Positions 41,783 through 45,744 of a DNA stretch of 45,744 bases are shown piece after piece; the first letter of the stretch is position 1, and every line of letters starts with the position of its first letter. The notes under the pieces were generated by a model. The model searched no databases. It was not told the DNA's origin and was given only the letters and a program-made list of their open reading frames with translations. Source of the DNA: Thalassotalea sp. 42_200_T64 (GTDB lineage Bacteria; Pseudomonadota; Gammaproteobacteria; Enterobacterales; Alteromonadaceae); contig MABC01000062.1 of the NCBI GenBank assembly GCA_002162925.1, positions 1 to 45,744 on the forward strand. The letters are read 5' to 3'. A program made the translations under genes and the position numbers.

Positions 41783-42133
41783 GTGTTAACAGATGATACC
41801 CAGTTTAAACATATAAATGTTGAACAAGTGCACTCAGGTCTTAGTGCCAATAAATATGTTGTCGTCGATATTCGAGATGCCAACGCATTTGGCATTGACC
41901 ATATACCTGGCGCTATTCACCTAACCAATGACAGTGTCAGTAATTTTTTACGAGATGCCGACTTCGATGCGCCTACTGTCGTCTGTTGTTATCACGGCAT
42001 TTCCAGTCAACAAGCGGCACAATTTTTAATTGGCCATGATTTCAGTGACGTGTATTCATTAGATGGCGGCTTCGAGTTATGGGGCAATACCTACCCAAGT
42101 GATGTTGAGCCAAGTGATGTTAAGACAGGTTAA
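41783..42133 (+). CDS. glpE: Thiosulfate sulfurtransferase GlpE (single-domain rhodanese)
   Basis: GlpE transfers sulfane sulfur from thiosulfate to cyanide or thiols in the cytoplasm. The 116-residue protein has VVDIRDANAF, HLTNDS and the active-site loop CCYHGISS with Cys69 as persulfide carrier, then YSLDGGFELWG. The start is GTG with AAAGAGAA upstream. The C-terminus is lengthened by a 15-base tandem duplication (42095-42109, 42110-42124) giving PSDVE and PSDVK. It is followed after 14 bases by glpG, as in E. coli. glpR is absent. Confidence 0.94.
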   Translation: MLTDDTQFKHINVEQVHSGLSANKYVVVDIRDANAFGIDHIPGAIHLTNDSVSNFLRDADFDAPTVVCCYHGISSQQAAQFLIGHDFSDVYSLDGGFELWGNTYPSDVEPSDVKTG

Positions 42134-42147
42134 GTCTCATTAATACC

Positions 42148-43014
42148 ATGTACCCATTAGTCAATATCCAACAAAAATCGGTCGCCATTCAGTTTAGTGA
42201 CTATTTAACCTCGATTGGCATTAACAGCTCGACTGCGCCGGCGATGGATGACAATCACAATATAGATGGCTGGACGGTGTTGTGCCAGGAGCATGACCAA
42301 CATAGGGCCAAAGTTGAATTCGAACAATTCATCAGCAACCCAAATCACCCAAGATATCAGGCATCCGCCTGGCAAAGCGGGCACTCGGTCAATTTTTCTG
42401 GTAATTCAGGGTTAACTGAACAAATAAAAAGTAATTTTCTCGCCCAGGCAGGGGTCTTTACCATTAGCGTTTTTATGCTCTGTTGGTTAGTTTTTGCCGC
42501 CACTTTTTTAATATTCGGTGAAAGTCTGTATCAGCTCATCCTGATCAACCAGTATGGCGATATTAGTCAAACATTCAATCAACCCTGGCGACTGATCACG
42601 CCGGCTATATTCCACTACTCTTTGTTGCATATCGCATTCAATACCATGTGGTGGTGGCAACTCGGTGGGCAGATTGAAAAACGGTTAGGGCTCAGCAAAA
42701 TAATTACCTTATTTATTGCCTCGGCATTGCTTTCAAATGTTGCTCAATTTTACATCTCCGGGCCAAATTTTGCCGGCTTATCTGGCGTTGTTTATGCCAC
42801 TGTTGGTTTTGTCTGGTGGTACGGCCATTTAAATCCAGGCAAAGGTATTGGCCTTTCCACTTCCATTATTGGCTTTATGTTATTTTGGTTGGTGCTCGGC
42901 TTTACGCCATTTATGCCAATTAATGTTGCCAATACTGCTCATCTGGTTGGCCTGCTTTCAGGTATTGCTTATGCCATGATATTAAGCAATATTACCCCTA
43001 ATAAAAATAAATAG
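42148..43014 (+). CDS. glpG: Rhomboid intramembrane serine protease
   Basis: The 288-residue inner-membrane protease has a cytoplasmic N-terminal domain (1-85, GlpG type) and six membrane segments from about 100. The catalytic dyad is Ser212 in GLSG and His265 in NTAHLVG. His161 and Asn165 in HIAFNTMWWW form the oxyanion side. All family hallmarks are present. Substrates are unknown. No strong Shine-Dalgarno was seen, so it may be translationally coupled to glpE. ubiC begins 8 bases after its stop. Confidence 0.95.
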   Translation: MYPLVNIQQKSVAIQFSDYLTSIGINSSTAPAMDDNHNIDGWTVLCQEHDQHRAKVEFEQFISNPNHPRYQASAWQSGHSVNFSGNSGLTEQIKSNFLAQAGVFTISVFMLCWLVFAATFLIFGESLYQLILINQYGDISQTFNQPWRLITPAIFHYSLLHIAFNTMWWWQLGGQIEKRLGLSKIITLFIASALLSNVAQFYISGPNFAGLSGVVYATVGFVWWYGHLNPGKGIGLSTSIIGFMLFWLVLGFTPFMPINVANTAHLVGLLSGIAYAMILSNITPNKNK

Positions 43015-43022
43015 AGCACCCA

Positions 43023-43592
43023 ATGTTCGAATTAAAACAGCAGTTTCCTATTGGACTCGATGTAAACTGGATAAGTGCCGATAACGCACCCACTCTGCCG
43101 CGATTGAATGACTGGCTATTAGATCCATCCTCCCTGACCGCTCGTTTAAAACAGCATTGCCGGAGATTTAAAGTACAAGTGCTTGGGCAAAAAATAGAAG
43201 CTTGTCAGGCGCATGAGGCCAATGACAACATATTGCTCGGTGAGCAAGTTCTGGTGCGAGAAGTGGTGTTGTTTTGCGATGATATTCCGCACGTATTTGC
43301 CCGTAGCTTGTTACCATTAAGAAGCCTCACCGGCAAACAACAAGCTCTAGCCCATTTGGGTGAACAATCGCTAGGTCAAGTATTGTTTAATGACCCTGCA
43401 TTGCGTCGAGAAGTGGTTGAAGTGGCTGAAATTGAACCCAGCCTTAGGGTTTGTGAATTGGCCGCAATGCTAAACCTTAACGTGACCCATAATCTTTGGG
43501 GCCGACGCTCATTATTTTTTATCGAGGACAAACCGCTGATGGTTGCCGAAGTATTTTTACCAGGCGCACGTGCCTATTTGCAGGAAATGTAA
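43023..43592 (+). CDS. ubiC: Chorismate pyruvate-lyase
   Basis: UbiC converts chorismate to 4-hydroxybenzoate and pyruvate, the first committed step of ubiquinone synthesis. The 189-residue protein has LVREVVLF (Arg79), LGEQSLGQVLF, NLWGRRSLFF and MVAEVFLPGARAY (Glu176), matching E. coli active-site residues. It is followed without a spacer (TAAATG) by two 46-codon chimeric frames and then ubiA, all in one reading frame. The 4-hydroxybenzoate product is the substrate of ubiA. Confidence 0.94.
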   Translation: MFELKQQFPIGLDVNWISADNAPTLPRLNDWLLDPSSLTARLKQHCRRFKVQVLGQKIEACQAHEANDNILLGEQVLVREVVLFCDDIPHVFARSLLPLRSLTGKQQALAHLGEQSLGQVLFNDPALRREVVEVAEIEPSLRVCELAAMLNLNVTHNLWGRRSLFFIEDKPLMVAEVFLPGARAYLQEM

Positions 43593-43733
43593 ATGACTAG
43601 CCTTTCGCAAAAATGGCAAGCTACGAAACTGCTCACTCGCATGGATAAGCCGATTGGCACTTACCTTCGGTTTATGGTTGCTGGAATCTTTTTACCCGGC
43701 ACACGTGGCTATATTATTCAGCAGGAAATGTAA
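43593..43733 (+). CDS. Chimeric mini-gene 1 between ubiC and ubiA (46 residues)
   Basis: This frame starts on the ATG fused to the ubiC stop (TAAATG) and ends TAA at 43731-43733. Residues 1-25 (MTSLSQKWQATKLLTRMDKP, then IGTYL) copy the UbiA N-terminus with three changes. Residues 28-46 (MVAGIFLPGTRGYIIQQEM) copy the UbiC C-terminus but with Glu176 replaced by Gly. So each unit is a duplicated ubiC/ubiA junction read from the middle. It has no membrane segment and cannot be an enzyme. GCAGGAAA inside the ubiC end is a usable binding site. It may be translated as a by-product of coupling or be a relic. Confidence 0.6.
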   Translation: MTSLSQKWQATKLLTRMDKPIGTYLRFMVAGIFLPGTRGYIIQQEM

Positions 43734-43874
43734 ATGACTAGCCTTTCGCAAAAATGGCAAGCTACGAAACTGCTCACTCGCATGGATAAACCGATTGGCA
43801 CTTACCTTCAGTTTATGGTTGCTGGAGTCTTTTTACCAAGCACACGTGGCTATATTATTCAGCAGGAATTGTAA
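43734..43874 (+). CDS. Chimeric mini-gene 2 between ubiC and ubiA (46 residues)
   Basis: This is the second tandem unit, with ATG fused to the stop of mini-gene 1 and its own TAA (43872-43874) fused to the ubiA ATG. It differs from unit 1 by six bases and four residues (R26Q, I32V, G36S, M46L), all conservative or at the chimeric join, and the frame is intact. GCAGGAA is repeated 5' of the ubiA ATG, so whatever else it does, this unit now supplies the ribosome binding site of ubiA. Function unknown. Confidence 0.6.
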   Translation: MTSLSQKWQATKLLTRMDKPIGTYLQFMVAGVFLPSTRGYIIQQEL

Positions 43875-44741
43875 ATGAGTACCCTTTCGCAAAAATGGCA
43901 AGCGACAAAATTAATCACTCGCATGGATAAACCGATTGGCACCTATCTATTGTTATGGCCAACTTTTTGGGCGCTGTGGGTTGCTGCTGACGGCTTTCCT
44001 GGCTGGCATTTAACCATAGCCTTTGCTTTGGGCGTGTTCGTGATGCGCAGCGCTGGTTGTGTGGTTAACGATTTTGCCGACCGCAAAATCGACGGGGATG
44101 TAAAAAGAACCAGTCAGCGACCTCTTGTCAGTGGCCTAATGAGTAGCAAAGAAGCATTGCTGTTATTTGCGTTGTTGATAATCATCGCATTCGCCATTGT
44201 GCTTACCCTTTCCTGGTACAGCATACAATTGTCTGTCATAGCGGTTATGCTTGCTGCCAGTTATCCGTTTATGAAACGCTTTACTCATTTTCCACAAGTG
44301 GTGTTAGGCGCCGCGTTCAGTTGGGGCATGATCATGGCCTTTGCACAAATTCAAGGGCAAATTCCTACTGTCGCCTGGTTATTATTTACCGCCAATGTAT
44401 TGTGGACCATTGCTTACGACACCATGTATGCCATGGTAGATAAAGACGATGACTTGCGCATTGGCGTTAAATCAACGGCGATTGCCTTTGGCCGATTTGA
44501 TAAAGTGATCATTGCGTTGTTACAAGTCAGCACCTTGGCCCTGTTAGTCAAAGTGGGGCAAATGCAGCAGTTTAATTGGTTTTATTATATTGGCGTTGCC
44601 ATTGCCGCCAGCACTTTTATTTACCAACAAGACTTGCTCAAATATCGTGATAGAGATAGTTGTTTCAAAGCCTTTTTAAATAACCATTACGGGCTATTGG
44701 CCGTATTGCTCGCTATCATTATTCAATATTCAATTTATTAA
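43875..44741 (+). CDS. ubiA: 4-hydroxybenzoate octaprenyltransferase
   Basis: UbiA joins a polyprenyl chain to 4-hydroxybenzoate in the inner membrane. The 288-residue protein has about eight to nine hydrophobic segments. The first Asp-rich site is NDFADRKIDGDVKRT (N65, D66, D69), and the second is YDTMYAMVDKDDDLRIGVKS. RMDKPIGTYLLLWPTFWALW at residues 16-35 is typical. The start at 43875 gives the family N-terminus and is preceded by GCAGGAATTGTAA. It is followed by rlmJ after 8 bases. Confidence 0.96.
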   Translation: MSTLSQKWQATKLITRMDKPIGTYLLLWPTFWALWVAADGFPGWHLTIAFALGVFVMRSAGCVVNDFADRKIDGDVKRTSQRPLVSGLMSSKEALLLFALLIIIAFAIVLTLSWYSIQLSVIAVMLAASYPFMKRFTHFPQVVLGAAFSWGMIMAFAQIQGQIPTVAWLLFTANVLWTIAYDTMYAMVDKDDDLRIGVKSTAIAFGRFDKVIIALLQVSTLALLVKVGQMQQFNWFYYIGVAIAASTFIYQQDLLKYRDRDSCFKAFLNNHYGLLAVLLAIIIQYSIY

Positions 44742-44749
44742 GGTTTTTC

Positions 44750-45619
44750 ATGCTTAGTTACCGCCACTCATTCCATGCAGGCAATTTTGCCGATGTATTA
44801 AAGCATATAGTACAAGTGGAAATATTAGAGTATTTAGGGCAAAAAGATAAAGCCTTCGATTACATTGATACCCACTCAGGTGCAGGTCTATTTAATTTAA
44901 ATTCAGAACATGCGACAAAGCTGGGGGAATACTTAAATGGCATTGGTAAGCTAAAACAACAAGACTGGCCGGAATTAACTGGCTATTTTGATGCGATCAA
45001 CAGTCAAAACCGTTGGCAAGGTAACACCAGTGCTGAATTAGAGTTCTACCCAGGTTCACCGGTTATCGCTCAGCATTTTTTACGCGATCTTGATAAGGCC
45101 TGGTTATATGAATTGCATCCGGCAGATTTTGATTTACTGAGGGCCAATATCCAGCAGTCACGCAAAGTAAAAGTAAAAAATGAAGATGGCTTCAAAGGGC
45201 TACTTGGCTTGTTACCACCACACTCAAGACGTGCATTGGTACTGATTGACCCACCTTATGAGATAAAAACCGATTACGAGAAAGTGTTTACCACAGTATT
45301 CAACGCCCATAAGAAATTTGCAACCGGCACCTACGCCATTTGGTATCCGGTAGTGGACAGAAAACGCATCGATAAACTGGAAAACAGTTTTATCAACAGT
45401 GGCATTCGTGATATTCAACGCTTCGAGTTAGGCCTATCGGCCGATACCGATGAACGTGGCATGACTTCATCGGCCATGCTGGTGATAAACCCACCGTGGA
45501 CGTTAATGAAAAAAATGCAATCCTTGTTACCGAAACTGGTGAGCGCTTTAGACGAAGTCGATGATAACGGCAAAAGCAAAGGCGCATTTTTCAAATGTGA
45601 TGTGTTAGTGGCCGAATAA
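44750..45619 (+). CDS. rlmJ: 23S rRNA (adenine-2030-N6)-methyltransferase
   Basis: RlmJ methylates A2030 of 23S rRNA using S-adenosylmethionine. The 289-residue protein has the family start YRHSFHAGNFADVLKH, DTHSGAGLF (cofactor loop), YPGSP and the catalytic LIDPPYE with Asp167. Length and motifs match E. coli. AAGG lies upstream of the ATG. It is 8 bases after ubiA, so it may be co-transcribed with it. Confidence 0.95.
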   Translation: MLSYRHSFHAGNFADVLKHIVQVEILEYLGQKDKAFDYIDTHSGAGLFNLNSEHATKLGEYLNGIGKLKQQDWPELTGYFDAINSQNRWQGNTSAELEFYPGSPVIAQHFLRDLDKAWLYELHPADFDLLRANIQQSRKVKVKNEDGFKGLLGLLPPHSRRALVLIDPPYEIKTDYEKVFTTVFNAHKKFATGTYAIWYPVVDRKRIDKLENSFINSGIRDIQRFELGLSADTDERGMTSSAMLVINPPWTLMKKMQSLLPKLVSALDEVDDNGKSKGAFFKCDVLVAE

Positions 45620-45630
45620 TTGGCCACTTT
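45608..45630 (+). terminator. Weak terminator at the end of rlmJ
   Basis: GTGGCC and GGCCAC pair across eight bases (45608-45627), followed by TTT. The stem overlaps the rlmJ stop codon and the U tract is short, so it is uncertain. The last 115 bases hold only small GC-rich hairpins, including GCGAGG/CCTCGC at 45726-45743, and no gene that I can see. Confidence 0.4.
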
Positions 45631-45744
45631 AGTGACAAAGAACTAAACCGCTCCTCGCGGTAGGGGCGCTCCTTTTCTAGCTCTGTAATATCTCAAATCC
45701 TGACTATTTTTTCTACGCTTATCGTGCGAGGTATTTTCCTCGCC

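Larger units (their letters stand above)
43593..43874 (+). repeat. Two 141-bp tandem units derived from the ubiC/ubiA junction
   Basis: Units 43593-43733 and 43734-43874 differ at 6 of 141 positions and have no gaps. The flanking ubiC 3' end and ubiA 5' end form the partial outer copies. 141 is a multiple of 3, so ubiC, both units and ubiA share one frame, separated only by TAA stops. Confidence 0.92.

Noticed and set aside
43593..43874. Assembly error as the cause of the ubiC/ubiA tandem units
   Set aside because: The two units differ at six positions and both differ from the parental gene ends, which a simple assembly duplication would not produce.
45633..45744. Possible RNA gene at the right edge
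   Set aside because: Only short GC-rich hairpins are visible (for example GCGAGG/CCTCGC). There is no tRNA or rRNA signature, and the window ends inside the region.

Overview
The window looks like chromosomal DNA from a marine gammaproteobacterium of the order Alteromonadales, most likely Colwelliaceae (Colwellia/Thalassotalea-like). This is inferred from moderate-to-low GC, from gene neighbourhoods that match those known in Escherichia coli and Alteromonadales (fkpA/slyX, yheV-yheS-yheT-yheU, nudE/yrfG, radC/coaBC/slmA, rpmB-rpmG-mutM-coaD-waaA, kbl-tdh, glpE-glpG, ubiC-ubiA), and from a Kdo-kinase type lipopolysaccharide core. No rRNA, tRNA, CRISPR array, transposase or prophage gene was seen.

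Layout. 1-7.1 kb: end of an unknown gene, hemE (haem), an S1/P1-type nuclease, rsd, the lipoprotein foldase fkpA, slyX, yheV and the ABC-F ATPase yheS. A short, well-delimited candidate small RNA lies between hemE and the nuclease. 7.1-20.5 kb: a small envelope protein, a single 12.1-kb gene for a 4030-residue lipoprotein (Asp-rich thrombospondin type-3 calcium repeats followed by six leucine-rich-repeat modules), and a PhnA-domain protein. This block plus a META-domain remnant separates yheS from yheT-yheU, which are near neighbours in E. coli. 20.9-29.4 kb: yheT-yheU, yceI, cysQ-nudE, yrfG, pepD, slmA, coaBC and radC. dut, expected between coaBC and slmA, is missing there.

29.4-38.7 kb: rpmB-rpmG, then about 2.7 kb of accessory DNA before mutM. 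That DNA holds decayed CxxCH-encoding repeats, a periplasmic helical-repeat protein, soxR, and a divergent SoxR-type promoter in front of a 37-residue peptide gene and a VOC enzyme gene. Next come mutM, a MaoC-like hydratase, coaD, a TetR regulator and the lipopolysaccharide genes kdkA, a heptosyltransferase-like gene and waaA. 38.8-45.7 kb: an Lrp-family regulator divergent from kbl-tdh (threonine catabolism), glpE-glpG, ubiC-ubiA (ubiquinone) and rlmJ. Two tandem 46-codon chimeric mini-genes lie exactly between ubiC and ubiA. Each joins a UbiA-like N-terminus to a UbiC-like C-terminus.

Most genes are housekeeping. The unusual content is the giant repeat lipoprotein with its internal duplications, the ubiC/ubiA junction mini-genes, the SoxR-controlled peptide/VOC unit, the candidate small RNA, and several dispersed palindromic intergenic repeats. 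Start codons were moved inward from the longest frame where a Shine-Dalgarno sequence, a promoter or family alignment supported it. All functions rest on reading motifs and remembered family sequences. No database search was run.
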